From Exiguobacterium acetylicum (GTDB lineage Bacteria > Bacillota > Bacilli > Exiguobacteriales > Exiguobacteriaceae), in NCBI RefSeq assembly GCF_019890935.1, contig NZ_CP082333.1, positions 584,001 through 648,000 on the forward strand: 64,000 nt of DNA, given 5' to 3'. This document shows positions 24,565-33,743 of this stretch, one piece after another (position 1 is the stretch's first letter; every line of letters starts with the position of its first letter). The translations under genes were made by a program, and so were the position numbers. Under the pieces are notes generated by a model. The model was not told where the DNA came from and did no database searches. It was given only the letters and a program-made list of their open reading frames with translations.

Positions 24565-25334
24565 CGAAACGAAAAGTCATCAAACTAGGTGGTAGTGTGT
24601 GGGAGCAATTGGATGTGCGATATTTCGAGGAATGGAAAGCGTGGGTCGAAACCGGTAACGAATTATTGATCGTCCATGGAGGTGGTCCTCTTCTATCGAG
24701 TTACTGTGAACAAGAGGGAATCAAGCCCGTGTTTCGAAACGGTGTCCGTGTAACGACGGATGGTGTCTTACTCGGAGCGCGACGGATCTTAGCAGGGGAA
24801 GTCCAATCCGGGATCGTCCAGCAGTTGAATCAAGCGGGAATTCCTGCCGTCGGGATGAGCGGATTAGACGGCGCAAGCGTCCATGGTAAAAAAGTCAAAG
24901 GACTCGGAGCAGTCGGTCAAATCACGCACATTCATCCACGATTATTCACGGTGTTGAGTACGAATGGTTATGTTCCTGTCGTCACATCCCTTGTCACAGG
25001 GGAGCAAGGTGTATTGAACAGTAACGGGGACGCGTGTGCGATTGCTGTCGCGAAAGCTTGGTCTGTCGACCGATTTGAATTGTTGACGGATGTCGAGGGT
25101 GTAAAAGTAAACGGTGACTATCAATCAGAAATCACGTCTGCAGCCATCGAAGCTGCGATAGCGTCGGGAGAAATTTACGGGGGAATGATTCCGAAGGTCG
25201 AAGCGATGATGCAGGCCACTCAGCATGGTATTCCAGAGGTCGTCATTCGGTCTGGGAAAAATGCGTTAGCTGCAGGGACACGAATCAAGGAGGAATTATA
25301 TGAGTGCACTACTACCCACTTATCAACGTACTGA
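24561..25334 (+). CDS. argB: Acetylglutamate kinase ArgB
   Basis: ArgB phosphorylates N-acetylglutamate. The 257-residue amino-acid-kinase-fold protein shows VIKLGGSV, LLIVHGGGP, FRNGVRVTTDG, LNSNGDACAIAVA and GGMIPKVEAM, all standard substrate- and ATP-binding blocks. The arginine-sensing N-terminal helix of the longer feedback-inhibited kinases is absent. It overlaps argJ by 4 bp and argD by 35 bp. Confidence 0.96.
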   Translation: MTKRKVIKLGGSVWEQLDVRYFEEWKAWVETGNELLIVHGGGPLLSSYCEQEGIKPVFRNGVRVTTDGVLLGARRILAGEVQSGIVQQLNQAGIPAVGMSGLDGASVHGKKVKGLGAVGQITHIHPRLFTVLSTNGYVPVVTSLVTGEQGVLNSNGDACAIAVAKAWSVDRFELLTDVEGVKVNGDYQSEITSAAIEAAIASGEIYGGMIPKVEAMMQATQHGIPEVVIRSGKNALAAGTRIKEELYECTTTHLSTY

Positions 25335-26445
25335 TGTGGAATTGGTCAAAGGACAAGGGTCGATCGTAGAAGATGCGACAGGCAAGACGTATCTTGATTT
25401 CATCATGGGAATCGCTGTATGCAACACAGGACACCGTCATCCTTATATTCAGCAACGGCTAGAGGAACAGTTGAATCAAATTTGGCATACGTCGAATCTG
25501 TTTCAAATCGCGGCACAAGAGCGGGTCGCCGAGCGACTGACGGAAGACAGTCATCTCAGTTATGCCTTCTTTTGTAACAGTGGTGCGGAAGCAAACGAGG
25601 CGGCGTACAAACTCGTTCGAAAATGGACAGGGAAAACGGAAGTCGTCACGTTTAAACAATCTTTCCACGGGCGGACATTTGCGATGATGGGCGCAACAGG
25701 ACAGGAGAAAATCAAAGCGGGATACGGTGAGATGGTGAATGGCTTCAAACATCTGCCGTTTAACGAGATGGAGAGCCTATCAGCGATTACGGAGCAAACT
25801 GCTGCCGTATGGCTTGAAATCATTCAAGGAGAGGGCGGAGTCGTCGTCGCTGACGATGCGTGGCTAGAAGCGTTGATGAAGAAGGCACAGCAATACGATG
25901 TCAAAATCATCGTCGATGAGGTACAGACCGGCATCGGTCGGACGGGATCTCGTTTTGCATTTGAACAGACACCCCTCGTACCGGATATCATCACTCTCGC
26001 AAAAGGACTTGGGAGTGGCCTCGCGGTCGGTGCGTTACTCGCGACGGAGGAGGCAGCGGAAGTATTCACACCTGGATCGCATGGTTCGACCTTTGGTGGA
26101 AATCCACTCGCGATGACAGCTGCGGAAGCCACACTTGACCTTTTGTTAAATGACACTGTCATGGCAGACGTTCAAGGAAAAGGCAAATTTTTGAGACAAC
26201 AATTAGAGCAAAAGCTACCTAAATCCATCGTTCGCTCTGTTCGCGGACGTGGCTTGATGATGGGTATCGAGTGTGTGATACCTGTTGCACCGATGATTGA
26301 TGCCTTACGTGAGAATGGTCTTCTCGTCGTATCGGCTGGTCCTCATGTCATTCGCTTATTGCCATCATTGTTCGTAACGGAACAGGAACTCATGCACGCC
26401 ATCGAAAAAATACAACTCGTTTGTCAACAGGAGGTCATCGTATGA
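25300..26445 (+). CDS. argD: Acetylornithine aminotransferase ArgD
   Basis: This PLP enzyme converts N-acetylglutamate semialdehyde to N-acetylornithine. The 381-residue sequence has FCNSGAEANEAAYKLVRK, FHGRTFAMMGATGQ, DEVQTGIGRTG and the PLP lysine in LAKGLGSGLAVGALL. The start ATG 25300 follows AAGGAGG and lies inside the argB end. Confidence 0.95.
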   Translation: MSALLPTYQRTDVELVKGQGSIVEDATGKTYLDFIMGIAVCNTGHRHPYIQQRLEEQLNQIWHTSNLFQIAAQERVAERLTEDSHLSYAFFCNSGAEANEAAYKLVRKWTGKTEVVTFKQSFHGRTFAMMGATGQEKIKAGYGEMVNGFKHLPFNEMESLSAITEQTAAVWLEIIQGEGGVVVADDAWLEALMKKAQQYDVKIIVDEVQTGIGRTGSRFAFEQTPLVPDIITLAKGLGSGLAVGALLATEEAAEVFTPGSHGSTFGGNPLAMTAAEATLDLLLNDTVMADVQGKGKFLRQQLEQKLPKSIVRSVRGRGLMMGIECVIPVAPMIDALRENGLLVVSAGPHVIRLLPSLFVTEQELMHAIEKIQLVCQQEVIV

Positions 26446-27500
26446 AACAATCCGGAAAGCTAACGCTTGCGAACGGAACGACGTTTACCGGTTCGTGGCA
26501 AGGAACAGCTCCAGTCAAAGGAGAGGTCGTCTTTTTTACAGGAATGACAGGATATCAGGAAGTCTTGACGGATCCATCTTATCAAGGACAAATTCTTGTC
26601 TTCACATACCCGCTGATCGGTCAATACGGTATTCAAGCGGAAGCGTCAGAAAGCAATCAGATTCAAGTCGCTGGTGTCATCGTTCAAACTTTGGCTGAGG
26701 ACGGGGAAGGAACATCGCTCGCAAGTTGGTTGGGTGAAGCAAATGTGCCGATTTTGTCGGGAGTCGATACGCGTTCTCTTGTGCATCTATTACGGACGGA
26801 AGGCGATCAATTCGGAGACATGATGCAAGAGGATATGGCAGTCACTGCGTCAATCGACACAGCATACATCGCTTCCGTATCGACGACTTCAAACATCGAA
26901 TACGTACCAGAAGTCGAACAGGGACACATTGTTTGTATCGATTACGGCGTAAAACAATCGATGATCGACGCTTTGCTTGAACGCCATATGCGTGTAACGG
27001 TCGTGCCATATAATACGACACCGGAACGGATTCAAGCGCTGGCTCCAGATGGTCTGCTGTTTTCCAACGGACCTGGTGATCCAACACAACTGGATCCATT
27101 TCTTTCAGGAATTCGTGAACTGGCGACGAGCTATCCGACACTTGGTATTTGTATGGGACATCAGGTTCTCGCTCATGCCTTCGGTTGTACCTTATTAAAA
27201 CAACATCACGGACACCGAGGAGCGAATCATCCTGTACGTCATCTAGCATCCGGACAAGTGTTCATGACGTCTCAGAATCATGGTTATGCCGTTGATGTAA
27301 AAAGTATCGAAGCGTCTGAGATGGAACTTGCGTACGAACACATCAATGATGGATCCGTTGAAGGATTGATTCATCCGGTGCTACCAATCATGACAGTCCA
27401 ATTTCACCCAGAAGCGAGTCCAGGACCGACAGAGGCGATGGTCGTCTTCGATCAATTCGTAAATAGCGTATTACATCAGGAGGTAGCATATGTGGGATAA
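26442..27500 (+). CDS. carA: Carbamoyl-phosphate synthase small subunit (arginine-specific)
   Basis: CarA is the glutaminase subunit that supplies ammonia to CarB. I start it at ATG 26442 (352 residues), after CAGGAGG and overlapping the argD stop by 4 bp; a seven-codon longer frame is not supported. The N-terminal domain shows EVVFFTGMTGYQEVLTDPSY. The class-I amidotransferase triad is visible as Cys in LGICMGHQVLAHAFG, and His and Glu in VQFHPEASPGP. Position within the arg operon implies the pathway-specific arginine enzyme rather than the pyrimidine one. Confidence 0.95.
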   Translation: MKQSGKLTLANGTTFTGSWQGTAPVKGEVVFFTGMTGYQEVLTDPSYQGQILVFTYPLIGQYGIQAEASESNQIQVAGVIVQTLAEDGEGTSLASWLGEANVPILSGVDTRSLVHLLRTEGDQFGDMMQEDMAVTASIDTAYIASVSTTSNIEYVPEVEQGHIVCIDYGVKQSMIDALLERHMRVTVVPYNTTPERIQALAPDGLLFSNGPGDPTQLDPFLSGIRELATSYPTLGICMGHQVLAHAFGCTLLKQHHGHRGANHPVRHLASGQVFMTSQNHGYAVDVKSIEASEMELAYEHINDGSVEGLIHPVLPIMTVQFHPEASPGPTEAMVVFDQFVNSVLHQEVAYVG

Positions 27501-30500
27501 ACAGAAAGTACTCGTCATCGGTTCGGGTCCGATCGTCATCGGGCAAGCAGCAGAATTTGATTATTCCGGCACACAAGCCTGTCAGGCGCTTCGAGAAGCG
27601 GGATGCGAGGTCATCTTAATGAATTCGAATCCGGCTACTATCATGACGGATCCGAGCACGGCAGATCATGTCTATATTGAGGCGATGACTCTTGAAAAAG
27701 CAACGGCCATCATCGAACAAGATCGACCGTCCCATCTCCTAGCGACGGTCGGCGGACAAACGGCACTCAATCTTGCGATGTCACTTGAAGAAGCAGGCGT
27801 ACTTGAACAATACGGTGTCGAACTTCTCGGAACTTCGCTTGAGACGATCCGAGACGGAGAAGATCGTGAACGATTCAAGCAAAAGATGATCGAACTCGCG
27901 CAACCGCTTCCGGAAAGTCAAACGATCGAGTCGTTAGCAGAGCTTGAGGAATTCATGGCAGTACACGGGGTGCCGCTCGTCATCCGACCAGCCTTTACGC
28001 TCGGGGGAACGGGTGGCGGCATCGCAGTGACGAAGGACGAGGCGCGTCTGTTAGCACAGAATGGCTTACAAGCGAGTCCGATTTCACAGTGTTTGGTTGA
28101 AGTGAGTATCGCTGGCTATAAAGAAGTCGAATATGAAGTCATGCGTGACAGCGCAGATACGACGATCATCGTCTGTAACATGGAAAACATCGATCCTGTC
28201 GGTGTCCATACCGGGGACTCGGTCGTCTTTGCACCGATTCAATCGATTTCGGATCGAATGAATCAACAATTGCGGACGGAAGCGCGTAAAATCGTATCGC
28301 ATCTCGGTGTCATCGGTGGATGCAACATTCAATTCGCAATCCATCCGACGGAAGAACGCTATTTCGTCATTGAAGTCAATCCGCGTGTCAGTCGTTCTTC
28401 GGCACTTGCTTCCAAGGCGACGGGATATCCGATCGCAAAATTAGCGACACGTCTTGCGCTCGGTGAGCGACTCGACGATTGCATCAATCCTGTCACGAAA
28501 GAAACGATGGCAAGTTTTGAACCAACGATGGATTATATTACGGCAAAAGTGCCGTGTTTCCCATTCGATCTATTTACCGGCAGTAACCGGACGCTTGGAA
28601 CACAAATGAAGGCGACGGGTGAGAGCATGGCGATGGGGAAGACGTTAGAAGAAGCGTTACAAAAGGCGTGGCGCGGTGCAGGAGTCGAGCAATCGCCTCT
28701 TTATCCGACATGGATGAAAACAGCGGAGGCTGACGTATTGTGGAAAGAAATAAAGGCGCCGACGGACCGTCGCTTGCTTGCGATGCTCGCGCTACTCGAT
28801 CGCAAGGAGACGACCATCGAAGAACTCGTTGAACAGACGAAAGTACAAGCTTTATTCGTCAAAGTACTTCAACGTCTTGTCGATCAGCAACAAAAAATCG
28901 ATGTAACGGATGAGAGTTCTCTAAAGCAAATCAAAATGATGGGCTTTACGGACGAACAAATTGCGCTTCTGACGGGCGTTAGTGCTGTAGAGATTAAGCA
29001 CTTACGTAAAGAAAAAGGCATCCTTCCTGTCTATCACATGGTTGATACATGCGCGGGAGAGTTCAAGAGTACGACGCCTTATTTCTACGGAAACTGGAGT
29101 GGTCAAACGGAAGTCACAGCATCGGCGAAAAAGAAAGTCGCTGTCATCGGTGCGGGACCCATTCGAATCGGTCAAGGAATCGAATTTGATTATTGTTCCG
29201 TTCACGCGGTACGTGCATTGCAAGCATCCGGTTATGAAACGATCATGATCAACAATAATCCAGAAACCGTCTCGACCGACTTCGAAGTCGCAGATCGCCT
29301 GTATGTCGAGCCGTTGACACTTGAAGATGTCATGCATGTGCTAGAAGCAGAGGATTGCCAAGACGTCTTAGTCCAGTTCGGAGGACAAACGGGGATTGCG
29401 CTTGCGTCTGGTTTGGAGAACGCCGGTTATCATCTTCTCGGAACGACGGCAGATGTCATCGATCAAATGGAAGACCGTGAGCGGTTCTATCAATTTTTAG
29501 ATGATATCGGTATCGATCGTATCCCAGGACAAGAAGTGGCGACGCATGAACAAATGATAGAAGTTGCAACAACGATCGGTTATCCGGTTATGATTCGCCC
29601 TTCCTATGTCATCGGAGGTAAAGGAATGCATATCATCCACGATCAAGAGCAATTAGAGATGATCGTGTCCGAATTATCATTCCCTGTCCTCGTGGATGCC
29701 TACCTCCAAGGAAAGGAAATCGAAGTCGACTGTATTACAGATGGAACAACGACATACGTTCCGATTTTGATGGAGCAATTGGAACGCGCAGGAGTTCACT
29801 CTGGAGATTCGACGATGATTCTGCCACCTGTATCGCTCAGCGCTACCGTTCAGAGCGAAATCGAGCGAATTGCACAGATGATCGGGCAACGAATGGATTA
29901 TAAAGGAGCGTACAATATCCAATTCGTCTTGCATGACGATCAAGTCTACGTGCTAGAAATCAATCCACGTGCCTCCCGCACGTTACCAATCGTCGCCAAA
30001 GTAACAGGTCAACCGATCTTGCAGTGGGCAGTCCAAGCAGCGGTCGGTCAAGCGGTTGTACTACCGACGGAACAGACGAAACTTGATTTCCATGCCGTCA
30101 AGACCCCTGTTTTTTCAACGCTGAAACTACAAGGTGTCGATCCGAAAACAGGTCCCGTCATGCGTTCGACAGGTGAAACGCTGCAATGGACGACAGACGG
30201 ACTGGCGCTGGAACGTTTCATTTTCGACGAGACGACAAAACGACATTTGACGACGAGAGACATCATCGTTGCTGGAGCAGATACAGAGGCTTTCGGAACG
30301 GGTGTAGCATTAGATGAAACGATTGACTGGGCACAATGTGCGATTTTCTATTCGCACGTGACAGAAGAAAAAGCGAGTCGCGAAGCAGCGCTTGCTGCCG
30401 GGGTACAAGTTCTGACAGAACCTGAACTAGCACATTATCATCTACAAGCGACAGAAAAGTCCCCTTATGCTGTGAAGCCACTTCATACATGGACAGAGCC

Positions 30501-30522
30501 GATCAAGGAGGAAATAAAATGA
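27490..30522 (+). CDS. carB: Carbamoyl-phosphate synthase large subunit (arginine-specific)
   Basis: CarB makes carbamoyl phosphate from bicarbonate, ammonia and two ATP. The 1010 residues show the internal duplication: two biotin-carboxylase-like starts (LVIGSGPIVIGQAAEFDYSG near 8 and VIGAGPIRIGQGIEFDYC near 552), each followed by an ATP-grasp domain (PAFTLGGTGGG; PSYVIGGKGMHI). The C-terminal regulatory domain is short, making the protein smaller than typical pyrimidine-regulated CarB (about 1070), as in B. subtilis arginine-specific CarB. It overlaps carA by 11 bp and argF by 4 bp. Confidence 0.96.
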   Translation: MWDKQKVLVIGSGPIVIGQAAEFDYSGTQACQALREAGCEVILMNSNPATIMTDPSTADHVYIEAMTLEKATAIIEQDRPSHLLATVGGQTALNLAMSLEEAGVLEQYGVELLGTSLETIRDGEDRERFKQKMIELAQPLPESQTIESLAELEEFMAVHGVPLVIRPAFTLGGTGGGIAVTKDEARLLAQNGLQASPISQCLVEVSIAGYKEVEYEVMRDSADTTIIVCNMENIDPVGVHTGDSVVFAPIQSISDRMNQQLRTEARKIVSHLGVIGGCNIQFAIHPTEERYFVIEVNPRVSRSSALASKATGYPIAKLATRLALGERLDDCINPVTKETMASFEPTMDYITAKVPCFPFDLFTGSNRTLGTQMKATGESMAMGKTLEEALQKAWRGAGVEQSPLYPTWMKTAEADVLWKEIKAPTDRRLLAMLALLDRKETTIEELVEQTKVQALFVKVLQRLVDQQQKIDVTDESSLKQIKMMGFTDEQIALLTGVSAVEIKHLRKEKGILPVYHMVDTCAGEFKSTTPYFYGNWSGQTEVTASAKKKVAVIGAGPIRIGQGIEFDYCSVHAVRALQASGYETIMINNNPETVSTDFEVADRLYVEPLTLEDVMHVLEAEDCQDVLVQFGGQTGIALASGLENAGYHLLGTTADVIDQMEDRERFYQFLDDIGIDRIPGQEVATHEQMIEVATTIGYPVMIRPSYVIGGKGMHIIHDQEQLEMIVSELSFPVLVDAYLQGKEIEVDCITDGTTTYVPILMEQLERAGVHSGDSTMILPPVSLSATVQSEIERIAQMIGQRMDYKGAYNIQFVLHDDQVYVLEINPRASRTLPIVAKVTGQPILQWAVQAAVGQAVVLPTEQTKLDFHAVKTPVFSTLKLQGVDPKTGPVMRSTGETLQWTTDGLALERFIFDETTKRHLTTRDIIVAGADTEAFGTGVALDETIDWAQCAIFYSHVTEEKASREAALAAGVQVLTEPELAHYHLQATEKSPYAVKPLHTWTEPIKEEIK

Positions 30523-31448
30523 AGACGATGCAACAACTAAAGCATTTCTTGACGATGGCGGAACTGACGCCGGAAGCACTGACGGATCTATTGGCACTCG
30601 CGAAAGACATCAAGCATCAGCCGAGTGTCTACCAAAACGCATTAAGCCATAAAAAAGTGGCCTTATTGTTTGAAAAGGCATCGACGCGAACACGTCTATC
30701 GTTTGAGGTGGGTGTCGTCGAACTCGGTGGACATCCGATCGTGCTAAGTGGAGCAGATATGCAAATCGGGCGGGGAGAGCCGCTCTCAGATACGATTCAA
30801 GTCATGAGCCGTTACGTCGATGCCCTGATGATTCGGACGTTCGGTCATGAGATCGTCGACACACTTGCGGCACATGGTACGATTCCAATCATCAATGGAT
30901 TGACGGATTTACACCATCCGTGTCAAGTCCTTGCTGACTTGCTGACAATCGAAGAGACATTTGGAACACGATCCGGAAAGATTTTGACATATATCGGGGA
31001 CGGAAATAACATGGCGCATTCGCTGATGATTGGTGGAGCGCTCAGTGGAATGGAAGTTCGCATCTGTGCGCCGGAGGCGTATGCTCCTGATCCACAAATC
31101 GTTCATGAGGCACAAGTCATTGCGAAGGAAACGGGTGGAAACATCATCGTCATGACGGATCCTGAGGAAGCAGCGAGTGGTGCAGACGTCGTGTATACGG
31201 ATGTCTTCGCGAGTATGGGACAAGAAGAAGAAGCGACGATGCGTCTGCAAGCATTTGAAGGATATCAGGTTAATGCCAATATTATGAATCAAGCAAATGA
31301 TGAAGCTATTTTCTTGCATTGCCTTCCGGCGCATCGCGGGGAGGAAGTCACGGAGGACGTCATCGATGGCAAGCAATCGGTCATCTTCGATCAAGCTGAG
31401 AATCGCCTCCACGCACAAAAAGCGTTGCTCGTCACATTACTTGGATAA
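30519..31448 (+). CDS. argF: Ornithine carbamoyltransferase ArgF
   Basis: ArgF condenses ornithine and carbamoyl phosphate to citrulline. The start is ATG 30519 after AAGGAGG (309 residues), overlapping the carB stop by 4 bp. Signature blocks: EKASTRTRLSFE (carbamoyl phosphate), DLHHPCQVLADL, and HCLPAHRGEEV with the active-site Cys. It is the last gene of the operon before a strong terminator. argG and argH are not in this window. Confidence 0.96.
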   Translation: MKTMQQLKHFLTMAELTPEALTDLLALAKDIKHQPSVYQNALSHKKVALLFEKASTRTRLSFEVGVVELGGHPIVLSGADMQIGRGEPLSDTIQVMSRYVDALMIRTFGHEIVDTLAAHGTIPIINGLTDLHHPCQVLADLLTIEETFGTRSGKILTYIGDGNNMAHSLMIGGALSGMEVRICAPEAYAPDPQIVHEAQVIAKETGGNIIVMTDPEEAASGADVVYTDVFASMGQEEEATMRLQAFEGYQVNANIMNQANDEAIFLHCLPAHRGEEVTEDVIDGKQSVIFDQAENRLHAQKALLVTLLG

Positions 31449-31452
31449 CCAT

Positions 31453-31489
31453 AAAAGACTCGGTCGCCAATTTGGCGACCGAGTCTTTT
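31453..31489. terminator. Terminator of the arginine operon
   Basis: AAAAGACTCGGTCGCCA and TGGCGACCGAGTCTTTT form a 17-bp perfect stem. The convergent MBL gene ends at 31502 and may share it. Confidence 0.92.
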
Positions 31490-31501
31490 GGTTGAGCGAA
31501 G

Positions 31502-32311
31502 TTAATCATAATGGCGTCGGGCTAATCGTTCTTCTTGTTCTTTTTTGACTTGTCGCTTATTTTTTTCATGCAGACGTTTCATAAAAGGGGTCGTTTGCCA
31601 AGACGGAGCCCAGTCGGATTCTTTTCCGGCACGGAGGGCAAGAATATAATCATAGCTCTGATGAAGTCGTTCGATCATCTCTGTTCGGACATCACAAATG
31701 TGACCGTGTCCGGGAATCAAGAGTTTGACTTCATATTCATAAATGAACGACTCGAGTAACTCGAGCGTCGTCAAATACTCAGAGGAATCGTGTTCGATCA
31801 AGGGGATTTCAACGTCTGAAGCATAATCGCCGCAGACTAACAAGTGAAGTGGCATGACGATGAAGGAAAGATGAGTCGCTTCATGACCGGGCGTCAAAAA
31901 GAAGATTAACTTCGTTTGTCCGATTGTTAAAATCGTCTCAGACTCATGGATGACATGTGTCACGTCTGGGAAAAGGACGGGGGAATCGATATAGAACTCA
32001 TCATTAAAATCTTGGACGGCTTGGAGCGCTTCTTGTCGGTCGATATCGATGAACGGTTTAGAAGCGATGACGATGGCATCCGTAAAGGCATAGGCACCTA
32101 AAATATGATCGAAATGGGCATGCGTATAGACGACGTATAATGGTCGTTCGCGACGCACGATTTCGACGTCTCGACGAATCGTTGCAATCTCATCGGGAAG
32201 CCAGCCAGGGTCGACGACGATCAGACAATCAGGCGTCTCGATTAATGTCGAAGTCGTTTTCATGAGTGTACTTTGATAGATCGTCACGCCGGGCATTTTC
32301 ATCTGAATCAT
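31502..32311 (-). CDS. Metallo-beta-lactamase-fold hydrolase
   Basis: The 269-residue protein has the binuclear metal motifs in order: THAHFDHILGA (about 63-73), TPGHEATHL (His), CGDYASD (Asp) and IPGHGHICD (His). This is the glyoxalase-II/MBL superfamily, but the substrate cannot be assigned. The C-terminal 30 residues are very charged (KRLHEKNKRQVKKEQEERLARR). AAAGGAGG precedes the ATG. Confidence 0.85.
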   Translation of the reverse strand: MIQMKMPGVTIYQSTLMKTTSTLIETPDCLIVVDPGWLPDEIATIRRDVEIVRRERPLYVVYTHAHFDHILGAYAFTDAIVIASKPFIDIDRQEALQAVQDFNDEFYIDSPVLFPDVTHVIHESETILTIGQTKLIFFLTPGHEATHLSFIVMPLHLLVCGDYASDVEIPLIEHDSSEYLTTLELLESFIYEYEVKLLIPGHGHICDVRTEMIERLHQSYDYILALRAGKESDWAPSWQTTPFMKRLHEKNKRQVKKEQEERLARRHYD

Positions 32312-32384
32312 ACGAATCCTCCTTTACGAATCTCTATCTATATCGTTGTATACCCATAAATTCGTTGGAATCATCAGCAGAAAA

Positions 32385-32420
32385 AATAAAAAAAGACGAC
32401 TCGCACGTCGCGAGTCGCCT
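32385..32420 (-). terminator. Terminator downstream of tRNA-Gly
   Basis: On the minus strand GGCGACTCGC, GACGT and GCGAGTCGTC (one G-U pair) are followed by a T run. Confidence 0.85.
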
Positions 32421-32464
32421 GCCCTCTAGAGGGAAATGGTCCTAGACCTATGTTATGTCATAAT

Positions 32465-32538
32465 TGGAGCGGGTGAAGAGAATCGAACTCTCGTCATCAG
32501 CTTGGAAGGCTGAGGTTTTACCATTAAACTACACCCGC
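32465..32538 (-). tRNA. tRNA-Gly (anticodon TCC)
   Basis: The 74-nt minus-strand sequence begins GCGGGTGTAG and ends CACCCGCTCCA, giving a perfect acceptor stem with encoded CCA. The D arm (AGTTTAATGGTAAAACC), anticodon arm (CAGCC-TTCCAAG-CTG) and T arm (GAGTTCGATTCTC) are all present. The anticodon TCC is at 32506-32504. An extended -10 (TGcTACTAT) lies upstream near 32560. Apart from this gene and its terminator, the 32312-32707 gap shows nothing further. Confidence 0.97.
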
Positions 32539-32707
32539 GTATCGGCTACATGAAATATAGTAGCATAGCAAAGAGTGCATTTCCATAACTTTTATGAAAA
32601 AAAGCAATTTCTTTTAAGATTCGGTGTACAATAATACTAGTTAATCGTTTCCAATGGTAATCTTGATTTGCAATATGGGTAAAGTTGGGTAGAGGAGAGA
32701 GTGTCTG

Positions 32708-33253
32708 GTGAATGAAGTGCGAGTTTGGAGCGAACAGTCGATGGGAAAAGGATGGAAGGCGATCTGTCACCATCAATTCGATCGTCATCGCTTATTGATA
32801 GGAGAGTGGTTCCATAACGTAGGTGTACTTGCTTTTTCCATCAATCAAGATGCGGATTTGCTACCGGATGTCCTTCCAAACACATTCGATCTGCCGCTCG
32901 TCTCGGAACGTGTGCAACGCGTCATTGCAGCATACGCGCCTTTTTCTGTACAATGTCTCAAGGTACATCTTGAGACGAAGGACGGAGTGGTTCCGTACTA
33001 TCTTCTCAATCTCTTATCTGTCAGTCGGATCGAACATCTACATACGACGGATGTATTCCGTCCGGTCCCGAGACGACGCGTCTATTTTTTGACAGAGCGA
33101 CGAATCAGCGATTCGATTTGTCCGCATCATCTTATGCGAGATGAGCGCACGCATCGCATGTTCGTCTCTGCTCAACTCGCTCGACAATTCGAGCGTATGG
33201 CTGTGACGGGTATCCGCTTTGAAGAGATACAACGAATGGAGGAATTCAAATGA
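32708..33253 (+). CDS. Imm11/DUF1629-like protein
   Basis: The 181-residue product starts at GTG 32708; the GAGGAGAG ribosome site is rather far (about ten bases). It shows a mixed domain with VVPYYLLNLLSVSRIEHL in the middle and FVSAQLARQFERMAVTGIRFEEIQ near the C-terminus. That ending resembles the immunity-protein-11 (DUF1629) family, where a conserved 'tGi.fe' follows a helix. The assignment is from memory of the family pattern and is tentative. It overlaps the next gene by ATGA. Confidence 0.5.
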   Translation: MNEVRVWSEQSMGKGWKAICHHQFDRHRLLIGEWFHNVGVLAFSINQDADLLPDVLPNTFDLPLVSERVQRVIAAYAPFSVQCLKVHLETKDGVVPYYLLNLLSVSRIEHLHTTDVFRPVPRRRVYFLTERRISDSICPHHLMRDERTHRMFVSAQLARQFERMAVTGIRFEEIQRMEEFK

Positions 33254-33669
33254 AACAGTACACAGTCGATCATTGGATCACGCTAGAATATCCAAAGGTA
33301 TTCGAATATCAAGAAGAAGAGACATATGTCAGTTTTTATTCGACGGATGAAAATGCAATGGGTACGCTCCAATTATCCATTTATGAGTCCGATTCAGAAG
33401 AATTGACACCGTATGAGGCGGCGGAACAAGAAATCAATCTGTTGGTGGAAGAGTTCGGCATCGAACTAACAGGAGCACTTGAAGTCCGTCGTAATTCAAC
33501 AAAAGAAGCGTTGCTTGCAGTAGATGGGAAAGAAGAAGATATCTTCTTACGGATCTACGCGTATTCGGACGGGGAACGGTTAGTCTTATTGACGTACTCC
33601 GCAGAACGCGAGACGCTTGAAATCGAAGAAATTGAAGCGATGATTTCTTCACTGACTTGGATTCAATGA
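33250..33669 (+). CDS. Small acidic protein, DUF3805/PsbP-like
   Basis: The 139-residue acidic product contains a pattern seen in small DUF3805-type proteins: ITLEYPKVFEYQEEETYVSFYS, GTLQLSIYES and a late DIFLRIYAYSDGERLVLLTYSA. It is translationally coupled to the Imm11-like gene and ends at a strong terminator, so the two form a unit. Function unknown; the pairing may suggest orphan immunity functions, but no toxin gene is nearby. Confidence 0.5.
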   Translation: MKQYTVDHWITLEYPKVFEYQEEETYVSFYSTDENAMGTLQLSIYESDSEELTPYEAAEQEINLLVEEFGIELTGALEVRRNSTKEALLAVDGKEEDIFLRIYAYSDGERLVLLTYSAERETLEIEEIEAMISSLTWIQ

Positions 33670-33686
33670 AGGATACGATAGAAGTG

Positions 33687-33726
33687 CAAAAGGCAGCGGA
33701 TCACAAGGATCCGCTGCCTTTTTTTT
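33687..33726. terminator. Terminator between the immunity-like pair and the hydrolase gene
   Basis: AAAAGGCAGCGGATC and GATCCGCTGCCTTTT are reverse complements around a five-base loop, with a T tail. Confidence 0.9.
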
Positions 33727-33743
33727 ATATCGATTGATGTGGC

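Noticed and set aside
28084-29943. Several antisense ORFs of 70-110 codons over carB
   Set aside because: They lie opposite a strongly conserved gene and none has a ribosome site or recognisable protein.
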